Shown piece after piece: positions 1 to 10,921 of a DNA stretch of 64,000 nucleotides. Where the stretch lies: NCBI RefSeq assembly GCF_023159225.1, contig NC_063162.1, positions 92,770,880-92,834,879 of the forward strand. The letters are read 5' to 3'. Position 1 is the first letter of the stretch, and each line of letters starts with the position of its first letter. The stretch comes from Perognathus longimembris pacificus (taxonomy: Eukaryota; Chordata; Mammalia; Rodentia; Heteromyidae). Below the pieces are notes generated by a model that worked only from the letters and a program-made list of their open reading frames with translations, had not been told where the DNA came from and did not search any database. The position numbers were made by a program, and so were the translations under genes.

Positions 1-77
1 TTATTCTTTCTCTCAGTAGTGAACACGTCATTCTTTTGGGCCATGATAACAGAAACCTACCATATAAATAAACTTAC

Positions 78-167
78 TATATAAACCTACATACACACAC
101 ATAAATATATATTCACATATAAATCTACATACATGCATATATATACACACATATGTAGGTTTATATA
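78..167. repeat. TA/CA-rich stretch bounded by 16-bp inverted repeat
   Basis: Low-complexity TA and CA steps. The outer ends, 78-93 and 152-167, are exact reverse complements containing TAAACCTACATA and TATGTAGGTTTA. The 58-base loop is itself TA-rich. It could extrude as a hairpin but no gene or known element is attached to it. Confidence 0.6.
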
Positions 168-424
168 TGCAGAAACCTCTTCTATGCTATAGATCAAACT
201 TTCCTGACAACTTCAGAACGTTAGAAGCTGATGTGCTTTGAGCCAGTCTGCCCACGCTAGCAGAGATTCTGTGAACCAGTCAATGCAGAGTTCACATCGC
301 AAGGTGATCTCCAATGAGACATACCCTTGCAAAACTGCTCACCCTCAAGTCTCAAATAGAATAAATGCTTTATTTCTAACCAGCAGAATATGGCAAAGGT
401 AACAGACATCACTCCATTGGTTAT

Positions 425-505
425 ATGGTGTACATATGTGTGTATATACATATGGCAGTCACTCACATCATTATATATATACATATATTATACTATATAT
501 ATACT
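425..505. repeat. TA/TG-rich low-complexity stretch
   Basis: Irregular TATA and TGTG runs with no longer unit. The unique sequence between this and the previous repeat (168-424) shows nothing recognisable. Confidence 0.55.
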
Positions 506-517
506 ACAAAGCACTAT

Positions 518-760
518 CTTTTTTTGCATGCTGGTACTGAGGCTTAAACTCAGGACCTGAGTACTGTCCCTTCATTTTTACCCACATAGCTAGAGCTCTA
601 CAACTCAAGCTACCACTGTACTTCTAGCTTTTTGATGGTTAATTGAAACCAAGAGTCTCACAGACTTTACCTGAAAAAGTCTTGAGACTCTAAACCACAC
701 TCTTTACATCTTAGCTCCCTGAGCAGCTAGGATTACAGGCATGAACTACCAAAACCTGGC
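518..760 (-). mobile_element. Dimeric SINE, B1-like left half plus Geo-like right half
   Basis: Read on the minus strand, the element begins with a 7SL/B1-type head (the plus strand shows GGATTACAGGCATGA and a degraded AGCTCCCTGAGCAGCTA). It continues into the Geo-type right monomer seen in the IDL-Geo SINEs of this window and ends in a short T run on the plus strand. It is clearly older than the IDL-Geo copies. Possible flanking duplication: AAGCACTATCTT before and AGACACTACCTT after, which is imperfect. Confidence 0.65.
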
Positions 761-1075
761 CAAGACACTACCTTATATGACTAGAGATTGAGAAAATGAG
801 TAACAACCAGCAAGAAAATTGAGACTTTACTCTTACAACTGCATGAAATAAACTCTGCTAAAACATATGGAAATTGAATGTTGATCGTTTCCCATTTGAG
901 CCTTTCTTTGATGAGCCTGCAGCCTCAACCAACACCTGATAGTGCATGGAACTACAAACAACCAAGCTGAGACAATAAACGTGCTGCGTGAAGCTGCTAA
1001 ATTTGTTGTAGTCTGTTATGCAACAATATAAAAAGGAAGCAATCAATATGATCTAATAACATTTATTTCTTTTTT

Positions 1076-1279
1076 TTTTTTTTTTTTGGCCAGTCCTGGG
1101 GCTTGGACTCAGGGCCTGAGCACTGTCCCTGGCTTCTTTTTGCTCAAGGCTAGCACTCTGCCACTTGAGCCACAGCACCACTTCTGGCCATTTTCTGTAT
1201 ATGTGGTGCTGGGGAATCGAACCCAGGGCCTCATGTATATGAGGCAGGTACTCTTGCCACTAGGCCATATCCCCAGCCC
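1076..1279 (-). mobile_element. IDL-Geo dimeric SINE
   Basis: Well-preserved copy in minus orientation, so the poly-A tail appears as a T run at its left. The right monomer (CTTGGACTCAGGGCCTGAGC on the plus strand) is followed by the ID-like left monomer with an RNA polymerase III B box (plus-strand GAATCGAACCC). It is flanked by direct repeats CATTTATTTCTTTTTT at 1060-1075 and 1280-1295, the target-site duplication expected of L1-mediated insertion. Confidence 0.9.
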
Positions 1280-1295
1280 CATTTATTTCTTTTTT

Positions 1296-4200
1296 AAATT
1301 AACTAGTATTAGTTTTCACCACTTGCTACTAAACATGCTGAAAATATATGGTCTTTCCAAATCTGAATCATCTTTCAAATTCTATTCAGCATAATTCCAC
1401 TGGAACTAAATCTATCCACCCCCCATATCCTTGCTGAAACAGCTTCTATAAAAATGGGGGAACAAATACCATTTCCAGCACCCTAACTCTCCGAGTCTTA
1501 CCACTTGCATCTTGTATATACTCTGTAGATGCAAAGAATTGTTTCCTCTGTTTGAACTCCCAACCAAATCTGTTATAGTCAATACCAAATCACACTTTAA
1601 TAGTCACTTTTTCTGTACTTCACATTGAAAGTGATTTAGATAAGTGCCAAAAAGTACACACTTAGGGACAGGGATAGTAAAAAAATATATTAACAAGAGA
1701 GTAAAGGGTGCTTGGTCCTGCTGCTTATTCAAAGAAACTAAAAGTATTTTCAACAAAGATGTGTGAGCTTACATAAGATTACAGATTATCATTTTCTGTG
1801 AAATTGCAGTGCTTTCTTCTATGTCCTGTATAATATATTCTACTTTTGAAATCTAACAATACAATACCAGAAGTCTGTCACCTTGGCTACTACAAATCAT
1901 GTGGGCAATAATACTGAAAATTTCTATTGAGACTTAAAAGAGAGGGTATACGGTTGGTTGAAACAAAAAGGAAAGATAAAGTGCTGTTGTGTGTGTTCAT
2001 TTCTTTAAAGTCTGTTTATCGAGATAGAAGGTCTACATTGACAGAAAGGACAGACATGACTAGACTATTCCATTAAGCCTTTGTTCAAGGTCTGGCAATT
2101 ATGAGTTCAGCCAAAGAATGAGAACAAAGAAAAGGAAGAGGGTGCCCTGACACCTATAACAAGATCACTGACCAATAGCAACTGGCTTGGGAGTGGACAC
2201 GCCATTACTGTCCTGTCAAGACTCTTCCCTAAACTCATATTCTGAGCTCTCCCACTGCCAAGGCTAATGATCCTGGAGTTGACAACTGTGCTGCTAAACT
2301 TCAATAACTGCTTTGATCAACAAAGGGGCAGAATGTGTTTGATATAGTAAGGCCAGTGAGGATAGGGCAAGGTGTGGGCTACAGCCTGACTACAAGGATG
2401 GATACCTGTTAGACTGGTGTGCAAGTTTGTCTTTTTAGAATTAAAAATTAGAATTACAGGACTCCCTCATAACCAGGCAATAAAGACACCTATGCCCTTA
2501 TGGGCATATTGACTGATCTAAAAGAAATATATGTGTTTGTGCGCACACACACAGACACACACACACACACACACACATCACCAGTATACATTCTTGGGTC
2601 TACAAGTGTACCTGCTGTCTTCTTTCTAAAATAAGAAGAGTAATGTCATCTTACCTGTCTCTCAAAAAACTGCTATGAGAAATTATCAAGAGTTGTAACA
2701 GCCCAGAGTGCTATTGTATATATGGATATATGCCATAAAAAGTATGATGTTCTTATTAAAAAGAAAGAGCTTCAAGCAACAAAAGCCTCACCAACTTAAA
2801 TATTAATACAAATGGTATTTTAAAACAAAGAAAGTAATTAAAGTAAAAATCAAAGGCTACATTTGGATGTACTCATAAAATGTCCCTAAATCCAAATTTT
2901 ACTAATGAGAGGGTACAGATGCTGCATACAGAAGGATTTATGATGTCCATATGGTTCCAGATGGCTTTCCTTGTTAGCTATTTCTCCATATCTTGACTCA
3001 AGAATAACTTAGACCTTCTCCACTGAGTGGGTTTGAATTATAGTATCACCTGTTGTAATATCTAAACAAATTCAGAAAGTTATAGCAAAACTATATGAAA
3101 ATTGCAGAACTCTAGAGCACTTTAGATGCAGATGCTAAATATAAATCTAAATTGTGGGTGTCATTTAAAGTAGTTAACTAAATGAATTTTCATCTACTAG
3201 TTGGCCTTAAGATTTTAAACTCTTTAAAACTTCAAGTTTATCTATGCACAAACACACATAGTTAGCTATACCTATACATTTGTACCTCTGTAGTGATATA
3301 TATATATAAAACAATAATCATTTTGGTAACAAAACAGTTGTTAAAAAATCTATAACCAGGTATGATATTCTCTTTTGATTTCTGAAGAGCTATTATTGCT
3401 TTTCTAGAACATGCAGTTGGTCTGAGTTTCTAACAAAAGCCAGTCCCATCGGACTGGACAGGAAGATTGAGGCAAAAGTCATAAACAAGCTCTGAATGTT
3501 AAACTCTTAACTTCCTCTTGCATGCTCTCCTGCACATCTAACCTTGTCCATTGTACAGGGAAGATGAACAGTTCAGGGGCAAAGCTGGGGAACTATTGCT
3601 CTCCCTTAGCTGACAGCCTATCAAGGGGCAACCTCAGGATTTCCAGTGTATTTACTTCTGTTTAGTAGCACAGGCACATATGAAAACATTCACTTTCTTC
3701 CACACAGAAAACGACATATTTCTAGAAAATCTTCAGACTTGTCCCATTCAAACAAAGATGAGACTAAATTACAAGCAAGTTTTACAACTCACTAAATTAC
3801 TGCTTCTTTCAGAAATACAATATTCTTATTAAGCATTTCAAATATGAATGGGTTCCAGAAGGTACATCAGTGACTTGATGTTCGGGTAATTAACTTGGTC
3901 CAAACTGGAACAGTAGTTTAAAAGGATAAGGAGGACTAATTATCCATGGTAAAAAAAAAAAAGCAAACATATTAAACGACAAATTTTTAGCCACAATAAT
4001 TTCCATAATAAACATCCAAAGCACCAAAGAGTAGTTCAAAAGATATCTTTCCAAACATGATTTTTAAATTGTCCTCATTTGTTAGCTGCAACTTATTCTG
4101 TGCTGTTACTAATTACAGGATTAAAAGGATTTCTGGGCCATCAGAAAATAACATCCAGACCTTTTCAAATGTCAAAAGGTTTTTCTTCCCCAAGATTTAA

Positions 4201-4619
4201 AATTGGGTTTTTTTTTTCTGTAATACAGATTCCCTGCATTCCTACTCCTTTTCCTAGATTTCAATAATGCCTGCAAGATTTGAAACATGGTTATGTTCTG
4301 AATAATTGTAATTCCTAAATCTTTTTGAAACATCTCAGCACATCAAGAGTATTTAGTTGCATAAACGTTGTTATGCCACTTGGGGGTGGGGGAGTTAACT
4401 CTTCACTTTCTTTTCTGGTAGAAGCTAAACTTTTTAAGCCTTCTTACCTAACATTTTTGCACACACACAATTCAAATGGGATAGGATATCTGAATATCTG
4501 TCCCACTTCTCTGGGATTTCAAAAGCGCTATATTTAAAGTTCTGTTTGGATTACACACACCTTTCTGACAGGGAAAATAAACGAACAGATCATCCTGAAA
4601 TTAGAGCACAGGAGAAGAC
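1296..4619. other. Unique AT-rich sequence, no gene seen
   Basis: About 3.3 kb without a convincing open frame, splice structure or recognisable transposon apart from a CA microsatellite near 2.55 kb. Open frames here (up to about 70 codons) have no recognisable domain. It could be intergenic or intronic. Confidence 0.5.
2543..2577. repeat. (CA)n microsatellite
   Basis: Alternating CA for about 35 bases with one GA interruption. Confidence 0.9.
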
Positions 4620-5147
4620 TCACTGGAGAATTTTCCAAGTCCAAGATACAGCACTCTCATCCTCAGCTCGGGGCCACTGACCACTTCTCCTGACAACTGC
4701 ACCTAGGAGCTGGAGGGCAGCTGGGTCCCATTCGATCACATAAAGAGACACACAGGCCTCTGACACCAGCACCTCTCTGCGGACTAGAGGCTGAGGGAGG
4801 TCCTCCAAGCCAAACAAGCCCATGCATGAAGCAAGGGGAACGCCCCCTGTCCTGCGCCCCTGCAAATCACCATTGTGGCCAGCCTAGGTGGCGTGCAATT
4901 GACTAATTTACCTGCAAAAGCGTACGATTCATCTTTCATTGGCCTCCTCTCTGATCTGTGTCTCTTTCTCTCTCTGTCTCTGTCTCTGCCACCCTCCTGA
5001 ACTTTTCTTAAAACCCATGTTTCTGGCGAAGTGACTTGGAACTGGAGCGCCTCGGTGGAAACACCAAAGGTACCCCCGCTAAGTAATTGCTCCCTTCCAG
5101 CAACATGTAGGCATTGCAAACTTTTCATTCACAGCTCGGATCCAACA

Positions 5148-5208
<61 letters not shown>

Positions 5209-5389
5209 GGGGTGAGGGACAATAATATCACAGACCCCCTCGCCTCGCCTCAGCTTGTCTAACCAAATGTCCGAGTCTTCACCCACAAGATCACCCAGAA
5301 GTTCTGACAAAGGTACCTTAAAGCCAACAACCTCTGAGCTGTGAGTTGCCAGGCAAGTAGCATCCAGACTGAGATGCTGCTGCTAACCT
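4620..5389. other. Mixed-GC flank of the CpG island
   Basis: GC content rises toward the CpG island. It contains a short TCTCTG-rich run near 4960-4990 and the GT microsatellite. On the minus strand a donor-like junction CAG|GTAAAT lies at 4913/4912. It follows an open stretch beginning with ATG at about 4945, but no acceptor or family match supports an exon. Confidence 0.35.
5150..5207. repeat. (GT)n microsatellite
   Basis: About 28 uninterrupted GT units next to the CpG island. Long pure GT tracts are usually length-polymorphic and can adopt Z-DNA. Confidence 0.97.
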
Positions 5390-5476
5390 GGACGGCAAAG
5401 CCAGGGGCGCATCCAGAGGACCCTGTGTTCCACCCCTCCACTCTCAATTCCCAGGGCCGAGGACCCGGCTGTGGTG

Positions 5477-5487
5477 CCACTCACCTC
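5477..5487 (-). other. Second consensus splice donor, minus strand
   Basis: Minus-strand GAG|GTGAGTGG, exon end at 5485 and intron starting at 5484. It may be an alternative donor or the end of an alternative first exon about 200 bases downstream of the first donor. Confidence 0.4.
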
Positions 5488-5681
5488 CGCCGCCTCCTAC
5501 GGAGGCTTGTCGCGCGCCCTCCTTCACCCCGCGCGGGCGACCCCCCTTAACTTCTCCCCCTTCTCCAAACAGCCATCTTTCCAAGAGAAGGGAATGAGAG
5601 ACAGGAAGCAAAAAGAGGGGGGGATTGAAAGTTGACCGAGAGGGTGGGGGACACACCGCTGCTGCTCCAGCAGGGACTTAC

Positions 5682-5800
5682 CGGGTGCGGCCGGCGCCTG
5701 CGGAGGAGACGGCAGGCGGCTCGGTGCGCGCTGCGCAGGCTGCGCGGGCTGCGCTGTGCGGGGCGCGCTGTGCGGGACGCGCCGCCGCCGCCGCCGCCGC
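5682..5800 (-). other. Predicted non-coding first exon (5'UTR) of unnamed gene
   Basis: On the minus strand the sequence after the CCAAT/MEF2 motif leads to a consensus donor CCCG|GTAAGT with the exon's last base at 5682. Minus-strand 5900-5682 contains no ATG, so such an exon would be untranslated. The start near 5800 is inferred from typical spacing of 60-100 bases downstream of a CCAAT box and is not seen directly. The GCC repeat would lie at or near the 5' end. No downstream coding exon was identified between 5.4 kb and the window edge. Confidence 0.4.
5781..5800. repeat. (GCC)n trinucleotide repeat
   Basis: About six to seven GCC units in the core of the CpG island. Such repeats are common in 5'UTRs of mammalian genes and are length-variable. 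Confidence 0.9.
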
Positions 5801-5877
5801 GCGGGGTGGGGGGAGCTGGGGAGGGCGGACGCGGACGGCTGCGGGCTGCGAGCTGAGCGGGTGGCGGCGCGCGGAGG

Positions 5878-5892
5878 ATTGGCTAAAAATAG
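5878..5892 (-). promoter_or_regulatory. CCAAT box fused to MEF2-type site
   Basis: Plus-strand ATTGG directly joined to CTAAAAATAG. On the minus strand this reads CTATTTTTAG then CCAAT. The A/T core fits the MEF2 consensus YTA(A/T)4TAR exactly, and CCAAT is the NF-Y core. On the plus strand the same core could act as a weak TATA-like box, so the direction is not settled. Confidence 0.5.
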
Positions 5893-5979
5893 CACTTCTT
5901 GGGGAGGGGAGTGGGGGACGGAGGTGGGAGGGAGACCGAGAGGCCAGGCAGGGCCGGGAGCCCCAGCGCCGCCGAAGCT

Positions 5980-5988
5980 GGGCGGGGC
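5980..5988. promoter_or_regulatory. GC box (Sp/KLF site)
   Basis: GGGCGGGGC, about 90 bases upstream of the CCAAT/MEF2 motif for a minus-strand transcript. Confidence 0.55.
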
Positions 5989-6420
5989 CGGTGGGGAGAG
6001 TGAGGCCGGCCCCGCGCGGACCTCCGAGGCCCCGGGGCACGGCAGACCCCCAGGGCCCGAGTGGCCGAGCTCTGAGGTCACACCTGGCTGCACGGCCAGA
6101 GCTCCTGGAAGGACGCGCGGGGGGACCCGAGGGCACAGCAAGACGCCGGGGGGTGGAGAGGGGGACCGTTCGGGGCTGGGCTGAGGATGCTCCGGGAAGG
6201 ACCAGGGAGTCGAGGACGGGCGAGACATGCCCACGCGAGGCGCCAAGTGATGGGCCGGTGGCAGGGACCTGCTGGGGAAGCGGCTGGCCGCGGCCTCACC
6301 CGGGTCCTCGCGCCCTCCCTGCCGCCCGGCCCTGTCACTTGGCTTTGGGGGCAAGATTGGGGGGCATTGGGGGCTTATCTGAGACGCCGTGCCCACATGG
6401 GCTTGGAGCTCGAAGAATCA

Positions 6421-7620
6421 TTCAAGGGAACTGTATAAGAAAACGCTTACGTGTGGCTGGGTTTTTTGTTTTTTAACGACCTAATGGGAAACATGGTGAC
6501 TGGGGCTGGAAATACGATTTAGGTTTGCCGCGTTTTAAAGGCAAACAGAGCACCATTGCTCTCGCTGAAGCCAGCCCTGACAGAGGGAGACAGTGAGTTC
6601 TAGAATGGACCAGAAATCTCCTTCTGTGGGCAACACGTTCACCGTGGGAATCCGAAAAAAAATGCTGCTATAACTTGTCTATTCTAGGACTAGTAATACC
6701 TATAGATTCCTTTAGAAAGCATACAGTGCTGGAAAATTTTTAATTTAAAATGGTGTAATCCTAAAATTACTTGTTTCATGTTAACACCTGCTCACTCAGA
6801 GGCTAATATTTATGGTGTTTATAATCTGACCCTCAAACGAATCAAAGCTAGCGTCTCTGCATGTACATTTATGGTTTTCCTCTGGGTCCATTGAAACGCA
6901 GCTGTTTTGCAGATTACACAGCAACCTAGTTGGCCCATGGTCTCACAGTGGCAGGATTCAGATCAAAAGCAGACCACCAATGACAGTATCAGGAGAAGTT
7001 GGAGAAAACTAGCCATATGCCGTCTGTAAATTAATTTAAAACAGAATAGACTTAGATTTGCAGAAAAAACAATGAAAAGATAGTACAGGTTGACCATCCA
7101 GACTAGACTGGACAACAGATTAGTCTGGCAATCTGAAATGCTCCAGAATTTGAAACTTTTGAGCTCTAACAGGGTGCCAGAGTGCAAAAGTCCACACCTA
7201 ATCTCATGTGACAGGTTGCAGTAAAAACATAGGCACAATAAAAAATAGCATATAAACTTACCTTCAGCTGTGAATAAAGCAAATATATTTCACATTTATA
7301 TTTGAGGCCTGTCCATATGAAATCTCATTGTGTATATGCAAATATATTTCAATCTGAAAAAAATCAGTCAAACCACTCAACCTCAGGTAGTTTACACTCT
7401 TTTAAATGAAGTCAAGGTTATCCCACACTCAAGGAGTAGGAATTTATGGCCCTCTTTTTTTTTTTTTAGGATACAATACAGTCATTGTTTATTTGGAATT
7501 CTTGTACTCATTCACTTTTATCTCCATAGACTAGCCGAATACTTTCAATATAGTAAGCTCTTTTTTTCAGTTTTATTTTCTTTCATTTCTTATGAAAGAA
7601 ATTTAGAAAGCATACAGTAC
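6421..7620. other. Unique sequence beyond the CpG island
   Basis: GC content falls quickly to AT-rich. No repeat family or coding exon is recognised. A plus-strand GTGAGT at about 6591 is a weak donor candidate if the island is bidirectional. Confidence 0.4.
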
Positions 7621-7627
7621 TGAAACT

Positions 7628-7850
7628 GTGTTGGTGATAAAAACCAAAGGCAATGGCTCTACCACTGAGCTAGTTGATGTTTCAGTCTTTTGTTGTTTCT
7701 CACTCTGTAGCTGGAAAGAATTAATTACAGGCATGCATCACCAGGCTAGCCCTTAATTCTGCAATCTCTGTGTTTGTCTCAGAGCAAGATCAAGGGGGCT
7801 TTGTACTCTTGCTTGACTGGTGCTTTACCACTTAAATCATACCATGTGGT
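7628..7850 (-). mobile_element. Degraded ID/B1-type SINE remnants
   Basis: Plus-strand words such as GGCTCTACCACTGAGCTA (ID-like, reversed), TACAGGCATGCATCACCA (B1-like) and TTTACCACTT (Geo-like) appear in the order expected for an old minus-strand SINE. The copy is heavily diverged and its limits are uncertain. Confidence 0.4.
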
Positions 7851-8060
7851 AGACTTTTCATGCATGTAGAATATAAGAAGAGGATTAGAATATAAGAAGA
7901 GAATTTTTCTTATCCAAAAGCTGGTAGACCTCAGACATCAACAGGATTGCAGGATTGCAGAGTGGTATTTTTCCTATTTAAAAATGTAAACTGTAAGATC
8001 AAAGCATAAAATGGAGCAGATAAAGTAAAAGTGGCCCCAAGTTGTGTTTCTGTTTGGTTG

Positions 8061-8264
8061 GGTTTTTTGTTTTTCGCCAGTCCTGGTGCTTGGACTCAGG
8101 GCCTGAGCACTGTCCCTGGCTTCATTTTGCTCAAGGCTAACACTCTACCACTTGAGCTACAGTGCCACTTCCAGTTTTTTCTGTTTATGTGTTGCTGAGG
8201 ACTCGAACCCAGGGCTTCGTGAATACTAGGAAAGCACTCCACCACTAATCCACATTTCCAGCTT
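8061..8264 (-). mobile_element. IDL-Geo dimeric SINE
   Basis: Minus-orientation copy beginning with a T-rich tail and GCCAGTCCTGG, ending with the ID-like head at CCACATTTCCAGC. It is moderately diverged. It directly precedes the left target-site duplication of the next L1. Confidence 0.85.
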
Positions 8265-8280
8265 GGCCCAAAGTTTTTCT

Positions 8281-9217
8281 TTTTTTTTTAAATTTTTATT
8301 GACAAACTGATGTACAGAGAGGTTACAGTTTCATACATTAGGCATTGGATACATTTCTTGTACTGTTTGTTACCTCCTCCCTCATTCCCCCTTCCCTCCT
8401 CCCACTTTCCCTTCCCCCCCCATGAGTTGTTCAGTTCATTTACACCAAACAGTTTTGCAAGTATTGCTTTTGTAGTCATTTGTCTTTTTTACCCCGTGTC
8501 TCTTGATTTTGGTATTCCCTTTCAGTTTCCTAGTTCTAATGCCAGTATACTCGGTTTCCAATGTACTCAGATAAGATACAGAGATAGTGCAGGTACACCA
8601 CAGGAAGGGGATACACGAAGATCATCAATAATAGAAGCTATGGTTACACAAAACATGTTGAAAGTAGTTACAACAGTGATATAACAATCGTTTTCATAAC
8701 ATGGAGTTCATTTCACTTAGCATCATCTTATGTGTTCATAAGGGTATAGCTATTGGGCTCTTGTGATCCTCTCTTGTGACTTGCCTAAACCTGTGCTAAT
8801 TATTCCCTATGAAGGAGACTATAGAGTCCATGTTTCTTTGGGTCTGGCTCACTTCACTTCGTATAATTTTTTCCAAGTCCTTCCATTTCCTTATGAATGG
8901 GGCAATATCATTCTTTCTGATAGTGGCATAAAATTCCATTGTGTATATGTACCCCCATTTTCCTGATCCGTTCGTCTGCTGAGGAGCATCTGGATTGGTT
9001 CCATATTTTAGCTATGACAAATTGTGTTGCGATGAACATTGTTGTGCTGGTGGCTTTAGTGTGTTCTTGTTTGTGGTCTTTTGGGTAGATGCCCAAAAGT
9101 GGGGCTGCTGGGTCATAGGGGAGCTCTGTGTTTAGCCTTCTGAGGAATCTCCATACCGCTTTCCAGAGTGGCTGAACCAGTTTACATTCCCACCAACAAT
9201 GAAGTAGGGTTCCTTCA
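8281..9217 (-). mobile_element. 5'-truncated L1, lineage B 3' end
   Basis: Minus-strand copy of the last roughly 0.94 kb of an L1: the end of ORF2 (a C-terminal region read through TTGTTGGTGGGAATG-type sequence) and a 3'UTR ending in the lineage-B terminus TCTGTACATCAGTTTG and poly-A (T run at 8281). Flanks carry a 15-base duplication, GCCCAAAGTTTTTCT at 8266-8280 and GCCCCAAGTTTTTCT at 9218-9232, with one mismatch. A classic truncated retrotransposon. Confidence 0.9.
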
Positions 9218-9232
9218 GCCCCAAGTTTTTCT

Positions 9233-9750
9233 AAATGACCAAAATTATCAATTCTAAGTAACCTCCTATAAGCATGAGATTATCTAGATAAGGTTCATAA
9301 AAATGTAAAGGCAAAGAAGTATAGTGGCCAGTTGAACTACAGTAAGCAATAGAAAAAGTCATGCTACTAAAGAAAAACATAAGATCTATAAATCAACTGG
9401 AAATTCACAAGATGACAATTGTAAGTTTGCATTTATCAATAATTACCTTGAATATAAATTTGTAGTTTTGTAAATGTTTATTCAAATAAAAATCTAGTAG
9501 TGCTGTTTAACTCACATTTCCTTATTGATTTTCTGCCTGGATGGGCTGTCAAATGGGTAGGACCAATTATACGATGCCTAACAAAACCTCATGATGCCTT
9601 CAAGGACACTCCAATTTGAAATAAAAGGATGGAAAAACTATTCCAAGAGACACCAAGGCTAACTATGCTTATATCATTACATGATAATAAAGAGATCAAC
9701 TCATCAGGATATAACAATGTAAAAGTATATGTGCACAGCATCAGAGTACT

Positions 9751-9791
<41 letters not shown>

Positions 9792-10086
9792 CAGATATCA
9801 ATATATCTGGAAGGGAAATTTGACTATAATAGAACACTTTAATACCTTACTTTCAACAATGGACACACCAGACATAAAAGTGAATAGGACATGAACCATG
9901 GTCTGTTGGTGCTGCCTTCACTTCCCCTATGTGCAGCTGTGACTCAGGTCCCATCACTCACCATGGTGGTGCACCCTTCCAGCACCTGCTTTATGTCTGT
10001 TTTTGACACAGTATATCTGGAAATATTTCCTCTTAGGTTTAGAAATAAATGTTACATATGAAAACAAACAAATAAGCACACTTGTC
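9233..10086. other. Unique AT-rich sequence with (TA)n
   Basis: No gene recognised. A pure TA microsatellite of about 40 bases lies at 9753-9791. Confidence 0.6.
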
Positions 10087-10198
10087 TTTTTTGAAACAAG
10101 TTCTTGACAGGTAGCCCAGGATGGCTTTGCACTTGTGTTCCTCCTGCCTCAGACTCTGCAGTGCTGCTGTTACAGGCATTCACCACCATACCTGACTG
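10087..10198 (-). mobile_element. B1-type monomeric SINE
   Basis: Minus-orientation 7SL-derived element. The plus strand shows AGCCCAGGATGGCTTTG, CTCCTGCCTCAGA and TACAGGCATTCACCACCA. There is an A-run of unclear origin at the right end. Confidence 0.7.
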
Positions 10199-10909
10199 AA
10201 AAAAAATCTTCTATTATTATGTTGCCAATAAAATTGATTTACACACCCACACTCTGCAGAACACTGTGACAGACACTGCAAATGATTTTTCTGATCATTA
10301 ATTTTAGGCTGATGCCATTGAAGAAGTACAGGAATGGTTGTTAGAAGTAAATAGATAAGGAAAATTAGCTAGAATAATATAGCTACCAGAGGTGAATTTT
10401 AGAGTGAAGGGACAGTACTTTAGGCAACTAAACTACTGGGGTTCATTGGAACATGTGCCTTCTAATGCCATGTTCATAACTTCATATTGTTTTATTTAAA
10501 AGATTCAGGACCTATCAACCTTGTCTTTCTCTGCATCTTACAGAATCTGAAAGGCCAGAATACAGATTGCTAAGAATAAAGGGCAGCACTACCACACAGG
10601 GTAAGATCAGAGAATATATATATCTGACCCCTCAGAAATAGAGTTCAATGAGAATGGCCCTAATGCTTGGGTTGCCTGATCAGGTTTAGAACAGAGTAGG
10701 GATGTGCGTATGTGTTGACACTAGAGGAGGAAGACATCTTCAGGCATGCAGAGCCTCCTGCACCTAGCAACTCCCCAGCAGGCCAGGCCAAATGACTGGG
10801 ATCTATTGTTGCATTTTCCCATCCAATGGCTTTCATTTTGCCACTCAGAAAAATAGGGTACACTAGTCATCCTCCCATGAAATTTCCAGATTTTATTTAC
10901 AAAATTTTT
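10199..10909. other. Unique sequence, nothing recognised
   Basis: No open frame with a recognisable domain and no clear repeat. It ends at the left target-site duplication of the large L1. Confidence 0.45.
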
Positions 10910-10921
10910 TATATATTATTT

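Larger units (their letters stand above)
5390..6420. promoter_or_regulatory. CpG island, probable host gene promoter
   Basis: The window's only strong non-transposon CpG island; for example 5701-5760 holds 11 CpG in 60 bases, while flanks are AT-rich and CpG-poor. It contains a GC box (5980-5988), a reversed CCAAT box (5878-5882), a MEF2-type A/T core (5883-5892), a GCC trinucleotide repeat and two strong splice donors on the minus strand (5681 and 5484). This order fits a minus-strand TATA-less promoter with a transcript running toward position 1. Bidirectional activity is possible. Long open frames on both strands are expected from GC richness and show no domain. I cannot name the gene. Confidence 0.8.

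Noticed and set aside
4784..5128. Possible coding exon on the minus strand ending at donor CAG|GTAAAT (4913)
   Set aside because: The donor looks reasonable but no acceptor, no family similarity and a repetitive Arg/Asp-rich stretch from TCTCTG repeats argue against a real exon. It is kept only as a remark.
5031..5310. Open frames rich in Cys/Val or Thr/His
   Set aside because: They are translations of the GT microsatellite.
5524..6476. Open frames of 290 (minus) and 283 (plus) codons across the CpG island
   Set aside because: Both strands and several frames are open because stop codons are rare in GC-rich DNA. The products are low-complexity Pro/Arg/Gly/Ala with no domain, and the predicted minus transcript is spliced before them.
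8310..8684. 124-codon plus-strand open frame
   Set aside because: It is the antisense of an L1 3'UTR; the same frame recurs at 33.5 and 46.2 kb in homologous L1 copies.
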